Source: Flavobacterium subsaxonicum WB 4.1-42 = DSM 21790
GTDB taxonomy: Bacteria; Bacteroidota; Bacteroidia; Flavobacteriales; Flavobacteriaceae
Assembly (NCBI RefSeq): GCF_000422725.1
Contig: NZ_KE383909.1
Location: forward strand, 853,178-917,177
Reading direction: 5' to 3'
Length of the DNA stretch: 64,000 nucleotides
This document shows positions 40,161 through 49,439 of this stretch, piece by piece. Position 1 is the stretch's first letter. Each line of letters starts with the position of its first letter. Under the pieces are notes generated by a model. It did not search any database, had not been told where the DNA came from, and saw only the letters and a program-made list of their open reading frames with translations. The position numbers and the translations under genes were made by a program.

Positions 40161-40793
40161 ATGGATATAATATTTAAAGATAAAGGTAAGAACATTATAA
40201 GTGAAGAACATGCTATTGGCATAAACGAATATTATAAGGCATTTTACAAAAATGACGTTTTAATACTTGAAGAGTATTATTATAATACGAGATTAGCCGG
40301 CATGGACTACTATAACTTTGACAACCAGGACCACAAAAGCATTCTTGATACTTATTTACAAGACTATAAAGATGTTGGTATTGTAGAATATACGCCATAT
40401 ACTAATGGTTATAAGCTTACAACCACTTTTGGATATAACGAAGATGGACTGTATGTTACTAATCTTGATCTTTATAATCCGGAAGGCGAACTTATAGGGC
40501 ATCAGTCTTTATATGATGGCGTGCCTGATTATTACCACACACGTAAGTATTATTATAATAGGGAAGAAAACCCCGAAAAATATTTGTTTGAATGTACGTA
40601 CCGCGAAGAAACCGGCGAACTTTGGGAGCTTGACTGGAACAATGAACATATTAATAACAGCGGCCAGGATTCGTTTGTGCTAACTAATACCCCGAAAGAT
40701 ATTGAGGCCTTGCTGGCTCTTACAGGCATGTCTCGTGAGTTGGCCGATTACTATATGAACAGCAATGTAGTACCTGATTTTGCAAAAAAATAA
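40161..40793 (+). CDS. Cytoplasmic hypothetical protein, tyrosine-rich
   Basis: 210 residues, no signal peptide or membrane segment. Very rich in Tyr, Asp and Asn (for example EEYYYNTRLAGMDYYNFD and YYHTRKYYYNREENPEKY). Blocks such as FGYNEDGLYVTNLDLYNPEGEL and GQDSFVLTNTPKDIEALLALTG suggest a beta-rich core similar in character to small immunity-like or SUKH-like proteins, but I do not recognise a family and no toxin gene adjoins it. Own promoter box and bidirectional terminator make it a single-gene unit. Confidence 0.65.
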   Translation: MDIIFKDKGKNIISEEHAIGINEYYKAFYKNDVLILEEYYYNTRLAGMDYYNFDNQDHKSILDTYLQDYKDVGIVEYTPYTNGYKLTTTFGYNEDGLYVTNLDLYNPEGELIGHQSLYDGVPDYYHTRKYYYNREENPEKYLFECTYREETGELWELDWNNEHINNSGQDSFVLTNTPKDIEALLALTGMSRELADYYMNSNVVPDFAKK

Positions 40794-40813
40794 AGGCTGC
40801 CTAAGCAGCCTTT
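40792..40813. terminator. Bidirectional terminator between convergent genes
   Basis: Nine-bp perfect stem AAAGGCTGC / GCAGCCTTT, four-base loop, starting in the stop codon of the plus-strand gene and 22 bases past the parC stop on the other strand. Confidence 0.8.
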
Positions 40814-40834
40814 AAAATTCTATATGTGTATTAT

Positions 40835-43474
40835 TTACTCTAAACTAAGTGTTATCTGCCCATCATCATCAAGGCTGATGTTAGAATCGTCGATTATATC
40901 TTCGCCTCTTACCTCTATCTCTTCCGGAATTTCTTCTACAGGAGGGTCATAAGGCAATGGCTCCAAAAGGCTTATCTGTTTTAGTTTATCGGCAGTTAAT
41001 ACATTACCTATGGCTTTAATGCCTTTTACAGCAATAAAATTTTCCAGGTCTACCGTAAGTGTTTCTTTCTGAATGCCTTTTACCTTAGCAAATACAACTT
41101 CGGCTACCGGACGGTAATCAGTCGAAACTATTTCCAGTTGCGATTTGGCGTGTTCGCTAATAAATATCTCCTCTTTATTTTCATTCTCCACCAAAAAGCG
41201 CTTAACAAAATAACGTTCTTTTTCGCCATCAAAATAAATAGCCGACACCGGTTTTTTAGGCACCCATTTTTCCAGCACTATCATGCCTTCATCAAAATGC
41301 GTGGTAAGTTCGGGTATAATGGTTTTAAGCCTGCCATTCTGGTTAATAATAAGCAATCGGTCGTTAGGCCTGAATTCGCCCAACAGCTCTCCCCTGCCAT
41401 CTACATTAAGGCGGTGCACGGTATCGTCAAACCAAATCCTGCGCGGTTTAAGCGTAGAGATACCTTTTTCTTTAAGGTCGATTTTTTTGATAGGATATTT
41501 ACTAACCGTATTACCCCTGGAGGCACGCCCCTTAATGGCAATACTCGAAAAATCAAGGTCGAATTTAAGTTTCTTAACGCTGCCCACCTGGCGCAACAGT
41601 ACCGTAACTACTTCGGCCTCTCCATTAGGGTTATCCGAAAAATACAGCACCATAGAGTTGGCTGTACCTGCAGAAAGGTCGTACACTTTATCGCGGGTTA
41701 CCCCCGATACATTAAATCGTTTAACGTATGATGGCCCCGATTTGCCATCACGGTAAATCATGTTATAAATAGTACGCTTATCGTTCTTATCAAAAACAGC
41801 AACGTGTATAATGTCTTTACCCACAAAGGTTTTTACGTCTACCTTGGTAATCATCATGCTGCCGTTGCGAAGAAACACAATAACATCATCAATATCGCTA
41901 CAGTCGGCTACATACTCGTCTTTTTTAAGTCCGGTACCCACAAAGCCTTCTTCTTTATTTACGTAGAGCTTGGTGTTACGAAGCACCACCTTAGTAGCCT
42001 CGATGGTGTCGAAACTTCTAAGTTCAGTCTTACGTTCGCGGCCTTTGCCGTAACGGTCTTTAAGCCCCTGAAAATAAGCAACAGCAAAGTCGATTATGTG
42101 TTCCAGGTGGTGTTTAACCTGCTCGATTTCGCCTTCCAGCGCTTCGATCTTTTCCTGTGCTTTATCAATGTCAAATTTAGAGATACGCTTAATACGTATT
42201 TCGGTAAGGCGAACAATATCGTCTTCGGTAACCGCCCTTTTTAAGTGGCCTGTAAAAGGCTTAAGGCCCAGGTCTATAGCCTTAATTACACCTTCCCAGG
42301 TTTCTTCCTCCTCAATGGCGCGGTAAACACGGTTTTCTATAAATATACGCTCAAGCGACTGGAAATGCCAGCTTTCTTCAAGCTCATCCAACTGGATTTC
42401 AAGCTCACGCTTAAGCAAATCAACCGTGCGGTGGGTAGAGATATTCAGCATGTGCGATACCCCTACAAACAGCGGCTTATGATCTTCGATAACGCAGCCT
42501 AAAGGGGCTACGGATGTTTCGCAGGCCGTAAAGGCAAACAACGCATCTATGGTTTTATCTGGCGATACCCCCGGCGGCAGGTGAATTAATATTTCAACCT
42601 CGGCAGCGGTATTATCTTCAATTTTTTTAACCTTAATCTTACCCTTTTCATTCGCCTTAAGTATACTATCTATAAGCGTAGTAGTGTTGGTACTAAATGG
42701 TATTTGCGTTATTACAAGCGTACTTTTATCCAGTTGTGCAATTTTGGCACGCACACGTACACGCCCACCACGGGCACCATCGTTATAATTACTAACATCG
42801 GCAATACCGGCAGTAGGAAAATCAGGGTAAATGGTAAACGGCTTGCCTTTTAATATTTTTATGGAAGCATCTATAAGCTCGTTAAAGTTATGCGGAAGCA
42901 CCTTGGTAGAAAGCCCCACCGCAATACCCTCGGCTCCCTGCGCTAACAATAGCGGGAACTTTACCGGCAGGTTTATAGGCTCGTTTCTACGGCCATCGTA
43001 AGACGATTGCCACGGTGTAATTTTGGGGCTGTAAAGCACCTCTAACGCAAATTTAGAAAGGCGTGCCTCTATATAACGCGAAGCCGCAGCGCCATCGCCG
43101 GTAAGTATGTTACCCCAGTTACCCTGGGTATCTATAAGTAGTTCTTTCTGCCCAATTTGCACCATAGCATCGCCAATACTGGCATCACCGTGGGGGTGGT
43201 ACTGCATGGTATGCCCTACTACGTTGGCTACCTTGTTGTAACGGCCATCATCCAACTCTTTAAGTGCGTGCATAATCCTGCGCTGTACGGGTTTAAACCC
43301 ATCTTCTATAGCGGGTACGGCACGCTCCAGGATAACGTAAGATGCGTAATCCAAAAACCATTCTTTGTACATACCGGTAACCTTGGTAATAACATCTCCT
43401 GACTCTGAATTAGTATCGGCTTTGTTGTAAAAATGTTCGCCTTCTTTTAAAGGCTCTAAATTATCTTCGCTCAT
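40835..43474 (-). CDS. parC: DNA topoisomerase IV subunit A
   Basis: Breakage-reunion subunit of the type IIA topoisomerase that decatenates chromosomes. 879 residues. The active-site tyrosine is in AASRYIEARLSKFA (about residue 131), preceded by the winged-helix PVQRRIMHALKELDDGRYNKVANVVGHTMQYHPHGDASIGDAMVQIGQ; a C-terminal beta-pinwheel region follows from about 500, and an acidic tail ends the protein. GyrA is the alternative, but flavobacterial ParC proteins have this start and the neighbour is ParE. parE lies upstream with a repeat-filled 193-bp gap between. Confidence 0.93.
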   Translation of the reverse strand: MSEDNLEPLKEGEHFYNKADTNSESGDVITKVTGMYKEWFLDYASYVILERAVPAIEDGFKPVQRRIMHALKELDDGRYNKVANVVGHTMQYHPHGDASIGDAMVQIGQKELLIDTQGNWGNILTGDGAAASRYIEARLSKFALEVLYSPKITPWQSSYDGRRNEPINLPVKFPLLLAQGAEGIAVGLSTKVLPHNFNELIDASIKILKGKPFTIYPDFPTAGIADVSNYNDGARGGRVRVRAKIAQLDKSTLVITQIPFSTNTTTLIDSILKANEKGKIKVKKIEDNTAAEVEILIHLPPGVSPDKTIDALFAFTACETSVAPLGCVIEDHKPLFVGVSHMLNISTHRTVDLLKRELEIQLDELEESWHFQSLERIFIENRVYRAIEEEETWEGVIKAIDLGLKPFTGHLKRAVTEDDIVRLTEIRIKRISKFDIDKAQEKIEALEGEIEQVKHHLEHIIDFAVAYFQGLKDRYGKGRERKTELRSFDTIEATKVVLRNTKLYVNKEEGFVGTGLKKDEYVADCSDIDDVIVFLRNGSMMITKVDVKTFVGKDIIHVAVFDKNDKRTIYNMIYRDGKSGPSYVKRFNVSGVTRDKVYDLSAGTANSMVLYFSDNPNGEAEVVTVLLRQVGSVKKLKFDLDFSSIAIKGRASRGNTVSKYPIKKIDLKEKGISTLKPRRIWFDDTVHRLNVDGRGELLGEFRPNDRLLIINQNGRLKTIIPELTTHFDEGMIVLEKWVPKKPVSAIYFDGEKERYFVKRFLVENENKEEIFISEHAKSQLEIVSTDYRPVAEVVFAKVKGIQKETLTVDLENFIAVKGIKAIGNVLTADKLKQISLLEPLPYDPPVEEIPEEIEVRGEDIIDDSNISLDDDGQITLSLE

Positions 43475-43667
43475 TTATATTCTTTCAAACGATAGTTGAA
43501 ATATTTTATTCTTTTGATATAGATTCTTCGACTCCGCTGCGCTGCGCTCAGAATGACATACTGTTGCTGTCATTTCGACGATTGGAGAGATCTCTCATAA
43601 TTTTAGACGCATTCAATACGTGTCTACTGCCCACTGCGACTGAAAACTGAATACTGCTCACTGTGCT
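43475..43667. repeat. Repeat-filled gap between parE and parC
   Basis: No gene in 193 bp. Around 43523-43599 lies a composite of CTTCGACTCCGCTGCGCTG and a CAGAATGACA ... TGTCATTTCGACG inverted pair (AATGACA 43552-43558 / TGTCATT 43568-43574) ending in GAGAGATCTCTC. Such GTCATTCTGAG/TGTCATTTCGAC words recur in Bacteroidota intergenic DNA as I remember it. Next to it (43624-43664) lies the CAGT repeat described separately. parC must be read through this or from an unseen promoter. Confidence 0.55.
43624..43664 (-). repeat. CAGTCGCAGT-type repeat, copy 2 (after the parE stop)
   Basis: Minus strand: AGCAGTATTCAGTTTTCAGT then CGCAGTGGGCAGTAGAC, beginning a few bases after the parE stop. The copy after serC shares a 22-base core with four differences. 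Confidence 0.5.
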
Positions 43668-45521
43668 CTACTCGCCCACCACATCAAGCTCTACTTTAAG
43701 GTTGTTAATGATAAATTCCTGCCTGTCGGGTGTGTTTTTGCCCATATAAAACTCTAATAGGGTCTGGATGGATGTGGCATTATCCAGCAACACCGGGTCC
43801 AGGCGGATATCCTGGCCTATAAAGTGCTTAAACTCATCGGGGCTAATTTCTCCCAAACCTTTAAATCGGGTTATCTCGGGTTTGCCTTTTAGTTTTTCTA
43901 TGGCATTACGGCGCTCTTCGTCGCTATAACAGTAAATGGTTTCTTTTTTATTGCGGACACGGAAAAGCGGTGTCTGCAGGATGTACAGGTGGTTTTCTTT
44001 TATCAGCTCCGGAAAGAACTGCAAAAAGAAGGTAATCAACAGCAGGCGAATGTGCATACCATCAACGTCGGCATCGGTAGCTATTACAATGTTGTTGTAG
44101 CGCAGGTTTTCCATCTCCTCTTCAATATCCAATGCTGCCTGCAGGAGGTTAAACTCCTCGTTTTCGTACACTATCTTTTTGGTCATACCGTACGAGTTTA
44201 GTGGTTTACCCCTTAAACTGAATACCGCCTGTGTGTTAACATCTCGGGATTTGGTAATGGACCCGGAAGCCGAATCTCCCTCGGTAATAAACATGGTACT
44301 CTCTAAACTGCGCGGATTTTTAGAGTCGGTTAAGTGCACACGGCAATCGCGCAGCTTTTTATTGTGCAGGCTGGCTTTCTTGGCCCTGTCTTTAGCCAGT
44401 TTTCTAATGCCGCTAAGCTCTTTACGCTCGCGTTCGGCCTGTAATATTTTTTTAAGCAGTGCATCGGCAACCTCGGGGTTGCGGTGCAAAAAGTTATCGA
44501 GCTTGTTCTTTACAAAATCATTTACAAAGGTACGTACCGATGGCGCTTCGGGACCCATATCGGTAGAGCCCAGCTTGGTTTTAGTCTGCGACTCAAACAC
44601 CGGCTCTTCTACCTTAACGCTAATGGCACTCACTATAGATTTACGAATGTCTGATGCCTCAAAACTCTTGTTGTAAAACTCTTTAATGGTGCGCACAATG
44701 GCCTCTCTAAAAGCACCTAAGTGCGTACCACCCTGTGTGGTGTTTTGCCCGTTTACAAACGAATAATATTCTTCGCTGTACTGGGTCTTACTGTGCGTCA
44801 TGGCAATTTCAATATCATCATCCTTAAGGTGAATAATATCATAAATACGGTCGTCTTCGGCAATGGTTTCGCCAAGAAGGTCTTTTAGCCCGTTTTCGCT
44901 AAAATATTTTTCGCCGTTATAAAGTATTGTCAGCCCCGTATTGAGGTAACAATAATTTTTCAGCATTTTTATAATGTACTCGTTACGGTACTTGTAGTTT
45001 TTAAAAATGGTTTCATCGGCAGTAAAGGTAACTTTGGTACCCTTGCGCTTGGTAGTTTCTACAACGGCTTCCTCTATGGTAAGGTTACCGGCAGAAAATT
45101 CGGCCGCCTTAAGCTGGTTATCTCTAACCGACTCTACCCTGAAATAGTTAGACAAGGCATTAACCGCCTTGGTACCTACACCGTTTAGGCCTACTGATTT
45201 TTTAAATGCCTTAGAGTCGTATTTACCACCCGTATTCATTTTAGAAACCACATCGATAACTTTGCCCAGCGGAATACCACGGCCAAAATCGCGTACACTA
45301 ACGGTTTTATCTTTAAGCGTAACCTCTATTGTTTTACCGGTGCCCATAACAAACTCATCTATAGAGTTGTCTATCACCTCTTTAATTAGAATGTATATAC
45401 CGTCGTCCGGAGAAGACCCATCGCCCAGCTTACCAATGTACATACCGGGGCGCATACGTATATGTTCCTTCCAGTCGAGTGAACGTATGTTGTCTTCGGT
45501 ATACTGATTTTCCTCGGCCAT
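43668..45521 (-). CDS. parE: DNA topoisomerase IV subunit B
   Basis: ATPase subunit of topoisomerase IV. 617 residues: GHKL ATPase ([32 protein letters not shown] for the Mg-binding Asn, [22 protein letters not shown]), transducer domain, then the [14 protein letters not shown] and [13 protein letters not shown] motifs. The order parE then parC on the minus strand supports topoisomerase IV rather than gyrase. Start ATG at 45521; the short 116-bp gap upstream has no evident promoter box. Confidence 0.94.
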   Translation of the reverse strand: MAEENQYTEDNIRSLDWKEHIRMRPGMYIGKLGDGSSPDDGIYILIKEVIDNSIDEFVMGTGKTIEVTLKDKTVSVRDFGRGIPLGKVIDVVSKMNTGGKYDSKAFKKSVGLNGVGTKAVNALSNYFRVESVRDNQLKAAEFSAGNLTIEEAVVETTKRKGTKVTFTADETIFKNYKYRNEYIIKMLKNYCYLNTGLTILYNGEKYFSENGLKDLLGETIAEDDRIYDIIHLKDDDIEIAMTHSKTQYSEEYYSFVNGQNTTQGGTHLGAFREAIVRTIKEFYNKSFEASDIRKSIVSAISVKVEEPVFESQTKTKLGSTDMGPEAPSVRTFVNDFVKNKLDNFLHRNPEVADALLKKILQAERERKELSGIRKLAKDRAKKASLHNKKLRDCRVHLTDSKNPRSLESTMFITEGDSASGSITKSRDVNTQAVFSLRGKPLNSYGMTKKIVYENEEFNLLQAALDIEEEMENLRYNNIVIATDADVDGMHIRLLLITFFLQFFPELIKENHLYILQTPLFRVRNKKETIYCYSDEERRNAIEKLKGKPEITRFKGLGEISPDEFKHFIGQDIRLDPVLLDNATSIQTLLEFYMGKNTPDRQEFIINNLKVELDVVGE

Positions 45522-45637
45522 AAAATATTGTGGATTTTCTGCTAATATAGCGCAATTGCAGAAAAAATGAAAGCCGGAAGCAAGAAAACTTTTTAAGTTT
45601 ATCTTAACATCCGGCCAAACATTTTAAATAAGAACAG

Positions 45638-46609
45638 TTACCTGTTTACCTTATACCCCGCAACCGATTTCTGGTTGATGTAAATGGTTAACGTACCTAC
45701 AGAATTGGCGTTTAGCGGAACTTCAAACTCGGCTACATCGCCATTTTTGGTATAGGTCACTTCTTCAATTTTACGGGTTTTACTAAAAGCATAATGCACA
45801 GTATCGCCTGCTTTAAGGTTTTTAATTTTGAACGGAACCACAGCGCCAGCCTTGTTTGTAAACGTACCAAAACCGGGACTTATAAAATTGTAGCCTTCCA
45901 TTAAATAATTACCGTAATACAGCGGTAAATTGGCAAAATCGGCCTCAGTTTTAGTGGTAAGCAGCCATTTTTTATCATCCGGAAAGTGGTTAAGGAAAAA
46001 CACATCCGGTTCGGCAAAAAAGTAGCCATCGTTAAACTTAAAGGCAAAAGCAGGTTTGTCGCCTGTAACCACACCGGCAGCCCAGGTAGCATCTAAAAGT
46101 TTCCATTCGCCATCAACCTTAACGGCATTCCACGCGTGGTCATTAGCGCCCGGGGCTTTGCCAATATGCATAGGATGCGATTTAGATGTGCCGGGAACCA
46201 CAACAGCCTCCAGCCCTACCTTATCTGCCACAACGGCAAATAATGTTGCATAGCCCTCGCAAACGCCTTTTTTAGATTTAAGGGTTTTGGTAGCAAGCTC
46301 CTCGCGAAACTTTTTTTGTTGTGCAAGCTTTTCTTCCTGAGTTGTAAAGCTGTATGCCACCGGACGCTGGTTAACGCCATAAGCCGCAAGATCGTACCTT
46401 ACGTTTAAGGCTATCCAGGTAAAAATGGCGCGCGCTTTATCGGCATCCGTTTTAAAGTCGGCTTTAACCTGATTAGCGAATTTATTGGTATCAGAAAATG
46501 CTTTAGGGTATGCTTTAACCGTGTTGTCTACCTTTGCAAAATCCTGGGCATTTACAATACCCGTAACAAGCAAAAGCACTATATAAAAGAGTTTTGATAT
46601 GTTTTTCAT
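45638..46609 (-). CDS. Secreted transglutaminase-like protein
   Basis: 323 residues from the ATG MKNISKLFYIVLLLVTGIVNAQ at 46609 (signal peptide, cleavage near Ala21-Gln22); the GTG two codons earlier is rejected. The papain-like triad fits Cys in KSKKGVCEGYATLFAVV, His in ANDHAWNAVKVDGEW and Asp in LLDATWAAG. The C-terminal third (about 210-323) is a beta-rich domain. Such proteins may act on cell-wall or secreted peptides; no substrate can be given. It is unrelated in sequence to the cytoplasmic transglutaminase at 28 kb. A 47-bp gap separates it from an upstream membrane-protein gene. Confidence 0.85.
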   Translation of the reverse strand: MKNISKLFYIVLLLVTGIVNAQDFAKVDNTVKAYPKAFSDTNKFANQVKADFKTDADKARAIFTWIALNVRYDLAAYGVNQRPVAYSFTTQEEKLAQQKKFREELATKTLKSKKGVCEGYATLFAVVADKVGLEAVVVPGTSKSHPMHIGKAPGANDHAWNAVKVDGEWKLLDATWAAGVVTGDKPAFAFKFNDGYFFAEPDVFFLNHFPDDKKWLLTTKTEADFANLPLYYGNYLMEGYNFISPGFGTFTNKAGAVVPFKIKNLKAGDTVHYAFSKTRKIEEVTYTKNGDVAEFEVPLNANSVGTLTIYINQKSVAGYKVNR

Positions 46610-46656
46610 GCTCACAGATATTCAATAATAATGCCATTAATTGTTAATAGAATTTA

Positions 46657-46965
46657 CTACCAATTACATATTCTAAAAATAATATATAAAATTGGAGAAC
46701 AACTTAATAGCAAAACATATGGGAAATATTTATTTAACGCATGTAGTTTTTTAATAACGTTTATTGAATTGATAATTGAATATACCACCGATGATGCCTC
46801 TGCCCCAAGTGCCAACATACTAAAGATTACAAATAGAAAATGATATTCAGGAATAAATCTGAAAAAATTTCTGGCTTTAATCAATATAATAGCAACAACA
46901 AATAACAGCGGAGCAATAGCGCTACTAATAATTTGTGACTTCAAAAAATTTTTGCTGTAAATCAT
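46657..46965 (-). CDS. Three-helix membrane protein, function unknown
   Basis: 102 residues with hydrophobic segments near 13-29, 38-66 and 80-97. Its start codon overlaps the TIGR02117 stop (ATGA overlap), so the pair is translationally coupled. It is AT-richer and lower in common-codon use than its neighbours. I recognise no family. Real because of coupling and the membrane pattern, but without homology support. Confidence 0.5.
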   Translation of the reverse strand: MIYSKNFLKSQIISSAIAPLLFVVAIILIKARNFFRFIPEYHFLFVIFSMLALGAEASSVVYSIINSINVIKKLHALNKYFPYVLLLSCSPILYIIFRICNW

Positions 46966-47645
46966 TTATAATGCGTAAATATTCCCCCCTCATAGGGTGT
47001 CCATAATGCAGCCCTTTGGTGTGCCGCTTTAAGAGCATTGTTGGCCCAGGTGTTGCAGGTGTAGAACAGGCTGTATTTGCGGTTGGCTTCGTAAAAAGCA
47101 TCGTATTTGCCATAGCTTTGGTCGGCAATCCAAAGCACTTTCTTACCCTCATCATACTGAAAGCTTTCGCTAATGTATTTTACAAGGTCCTGATAGTCTT
47201 TTTGGGTGATCATGATCTTAACGCACTCATTATCTTCTTTAACCGACTTATAAAATTTTGTATGCATAGCCGATGTACCCAGGTAAAACGCCGCTTTAAA
47301 CGCCGTGCTTGCCTTTAAGTCGCTCCACTCGGGCGTATCGAGGTAAAAGCCTTTATCGCCCCAGCCAAACGCCATGTACGTGGCTACGCTGTCCTGCGCT
47401 TTAGTTTGGGTGTACAGTATGTCTTTAGTCCAGTCTTTTACATCGTTTTTAATAGGCACTAAAATATCGGTATGTACGCCGTTGGAGTTAATGTAAATGG
47501 CTACATCTCCGCCTTTTTCGGGTTCAGAATTTACGGTAATGTGCGATAGTATAACTACCATTAATAAATACACCGCAATAAACGCTATGATGGCCAGTAC
47601 AAACCGGCCAACAAATTTGAAAGCACTCTTAAGCTTTTTGCCCAT
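46962..47645 (-). CDS. TIGR02117/DUF2459-family protein
   Basis: 227 residues from the ATG at 47645. One N-terminal membrane anchor (residues 14-36), then a periplasmic domain with family segments NGVHTDILVPI, FGWGDKGFYLDTPEWSDL and YTCNTWANNALKAA, which include the conserved His and Cys. The family is sometimes linked with urease loci by name only; no urease genes are here. The Cys/His pattern is reminiscent of papain-like folds, so a peptidase or amidase role is possible but unproved. It overlaps the upstream FMN reductase gene by 17 bp. Confidence 0.8.
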   Translation of the reverse strand: MGKKLKSAFKFVGRFVLAIIAFIAVYLLMVVILSHITVNSEPEKGGDVAIYINSNGVHTDILVPIKNDVKDWTKDILYTQTKAQDSVATYMAFGWGDKGFYLDTPEWSDLKASTAFKAAFYLGTSAMHTKFYKSVKEDNECVKIMITQKDYQDLVKYISESFQYDEGKKVLWIADQSYGKYDAFYEANRKYSLFYTCNTWANNALKAAHQRAALWTPYEGGIFTHYK

Positions 47646-48168
47646 AATCAAAGTTTGCTATTATTTGCTTTAACGCATCATCATACTCTTTATTGGATAT
47701 TTTACCGGCAGTTTTATCAAAATTTTCTTCGAAGCCTGGAAGCGAAAATGTGGCACGTATGTTACCGCCATACCACGCAAGGCTAATTTTAGCAGCTTCG
47801 AGTGCATTTTTGCCACCATGCTTACCGGGAGAAGTAGACATAAGCAGCAACGGCTTATTATCGTACACCAACTTTTTTTGGCGCGATGCCCAATCGTAAA
47901 TATTTTTAAAGGCACTGGTTAGTCCGGCATTATGCTCTGCAACAGATATTACCAAAATATCGGCCCCTTCTATCTTGTCTAAGAACGTTCTGGCAACAGG
48001 CGGCTGGCCAATAAGTTTTTCTCTGTCTACGCTAAAAAGCGGAAGCTCGAAATCGTTAAGGTCGATAATTTCGGTTTCTACGTTTTCAAAAAGGCTTGCG
48101 GCATAGGTTGCCAGTTGCTTATTTATAGAGTGCTTGCTGCTGCTTGCACCAAAGGCTAATAGTTTCAT
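47629..48168 (-). CDS. NADPH-dependent FMN reductase
   Basis: 179 residues of the flavodoxin-fold NAD(P)H:FMN/quinone oxidoreductase family. The FMN phosphate loop is GASSSKHSINKQLATYAASL at residues 7-26, followed by EHNAGLTSAFKNIYDW and MSTSPGKHGGKNALEAAK. Probable role: reducing quinones, azo compounds or flavin in oxidative stress. Start ATG at 48168. It heads a coupled run with the TIGR02117 and membrane-protein genes. Confidence 0.88.
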   Translation of the reverse strand: MKLLAFGASSSKHSINKQLATYAASLFENVETEIIDLNDFELPLFSVDREKLIGQPPVARTFLDKIEGADILVISVAEHNAGLTSAFKNIYDWASRQKKLVYDNKPLLLMSTSPGKHGGKNALEAAKISLAWYGGNIRATFSLPGFEENFDKTAGKISNKEYDDALKQIIANFDYGQKA

Positions 48169-48295
48169 GAAATGTTGGTTTTTATATTGGGACTAATGTA
48201 AGAAAAAGCGAGTAATTACAGCAAATAACTTTACTTAGTAGTAAATGTTAAATTTATTATCTTCGTGAAGCTTATAATCTTAAGAAGGAAAAGAT

Positions 48296-48742
48296 ATGAT
48301 AATTCGCGAAGCGCAGATAAGCGACATAAAACAAATACAGAAAGTGCGAAATTCTGTTACAGAAAACGTGCTCTCAAATCCTGATCTTGTAACGGATAAA
48401 GATTGTGAGGAGTTTATCTTAATAAGGGGAAAAGGCTGGGTTTGCGATATCGACGGGCAAATTGTCGGGTTTTCTATTGCAGACCTTAAAGAGAACAACA
48501 TCTGGGCACTGTTTGTACAGCCCGGATTTGATAAGCAGGGCATTGGCCGCAAATTGCACGATGTAATGTTAAACTGGTATTTTGCCCAAACAAAAGAGAA
48601 GGTCTGGCTTGGAACATCGCCCAATACAAGAGCCGAACTTTTTTACAGAAAATCGGGCTGGAAAGAGATAGGCACACACGGCAAAGGCGAAACAAAGTTT
48701 GAAATGACCTTTGACAATTGGATAAATAGTTCAATGCTGTAA
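48296..48742 (+). CDS. GNAT-family N-acetyltransferase
   Basis: 148 residues. The acetyl-CoA-binding signature is QPGFDKQGIGRKLHDVML (near residue 75-92), preceded by VGFSIADLKENNIWALFV as the beta4-beta5 strands. The start ATG at 48296 is preceded by AGAAGGAAAAGAT, one of the few clear Shine-Dalgarno sequences in this window. Acceptor substrate unknown. No terminator is obvious before the MNT/HEPN genes, but those have their own promoter. Confidence 0.87.
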   Translation: MIIREAQISDIKQIQKVRNSVTENVLSNPDLVTDKDCEEFILIRGKGWVCDIDGQIVGFSIADLKENNIWALFVQPGFDKQGIGRKLHDVMLNWYFAQTKEKVWLGTSPNTRAELFYRKSGWKEIGTHGKGETKFEMTFDNWINSSML

Positions 48743-48760
48743 GAATAATTATAAAATATA

Positions 48761-48790
48761 TTTGATATTCGGCTAAACTTTATAAATTTG
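48761..48790 (+). promoter_or_regulatory. Full Bacteroidota promoter (-33 TTTG, -7 TAAATTTG) for the MNT/HEPN unit
   Basis: TTTG at 48761-48764 and exact TAnnTTTG at 48783-48790, spacing 18, the best-formed promoter in the window. Only four bases lie between the -7 box and the MNT ATG at 48795, so the transcript should be leaderless. Confidence 0.65.
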
Positions 48791-48794
48791 AAGA

Positions 48795-49118
48795 ATGGCA
48801 TTACCAATAGAAATAGAGAGTAACAGATATAAACTTACTGAGCTTTGTGAAAAATACAAAGTAATCAGGCTGTTTGTATTTGGCTCTTTGTCTAACGGTA
48901 ATTTTAATCCGGAGAAAAGCGATGTGGATATTTTGGCGGAATTAGACGAAGAAAATCCGGTAAAAAAGGGAGAAAATATCATGATGCTATGGGCAGATCT
49001 GGAAAAATTATTTTCCAGGAAGGTCGATTTACTTACGTCTTCTAAAATGCATAATCCATATCTGCAAAAACAAATTGACACTACTAAACAACTTATTTAT
49101 GACAGAACGAGCTCGTAA
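48795..49118 (+). CDS. MNT-domain nucleotidyltransferase antitoxin
   Basis: 107 residues. Motif FGSLSNG (Gly30-Ser31) followed by DVD at 43-45 and a third acidic residue Asp78 in KVDLL, the minimal nucleotidyltransferase layout; the spacing between GS and DxD is 11 residues rather than the usual 10. Members AMPylate a tyrosine of the partner HEPN toxin and so neutralise it. Overlaps the HEPN gene by 20 bp, starts right after a strong promoter box. Confidence 0.9.
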   Translation: MALPIEIESNRYKLTELCEKYKVIRLFVFGSLSNGNFNPEKSDVDILAELDEENPVKKGENIMMLWADLEKLFSRKVDLLTSSKMHNPYLQKQIDTTKQLIYDRTSS

Positions 49119-49437
49119 ATATTTGTTTGATATATTATTTGCAATAGAGATGGTAGAAAATTTTCTTGAATCTACCCCAACTTTTTTTTTATACGAAAAT
49201 GATCTCAAAACTAAAAGCGCTGTAGAACGACAATTAGGCATAATTGGTGAAGCTGTAAATAAGTTTGAGAAAGAACAAACAGGCTATCCGCTATCATATT
49301 CCAGAGAAATAGTTAATTTTAGAAACAGGCTGATACACGCCTACGATAGTATAGATGATTCTGTTGTGTGGGCTATTAAAACAAATCATTTGCCATTACT
49401 TAAAGCCGAGATCGAGAAAATCTCTAAACTAAACTAA
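49099..49437 (+). CDS. HEPN-domain RNase toxin (DUF86 type)
   Basis: 112 residues from the ATG MTERARKYLFDILFAIEMVE at 49099; eight extra residues in frame upstream are inside the antitoxin gene. The RNase motif R-x4-H-x-Y is present as Arg75, His80 and Tyr82 (RNRLIHAY). The tyrosine is the residue modified by MNT partners in described HEPN/MNT pairs (type VII systems). The antitoxin gene overlaps by 20 bp. A membrane-protein gene follows after two bases, which is unusual for these pairs. Confidence 0.92.
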   Translation: MTERARKYLFDILFAIEMVENFLESTPTFFLYENDLKTKSAVERQLGIIGEAVNKFEKEQTGYPLSYSREIVNFRNRLIHAYDSIDDSVVWAIKTNHLPLLKAEIEKISKLN

Positions 49438-49439
49438 AT

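Noticed and set aside
41138-41731. 197-residue frame antisense to parC
   Set aside because: Basic, hydrophobic shadow of a conserved topoisomerase gene.
43475-43667. CRISPR or insertion-sequence remnant between parE and parC
   Set aside because: No repeat-spacer regularity, no transposase fragment and no target-site duplication is visible; it is a composite of short palindromic words.
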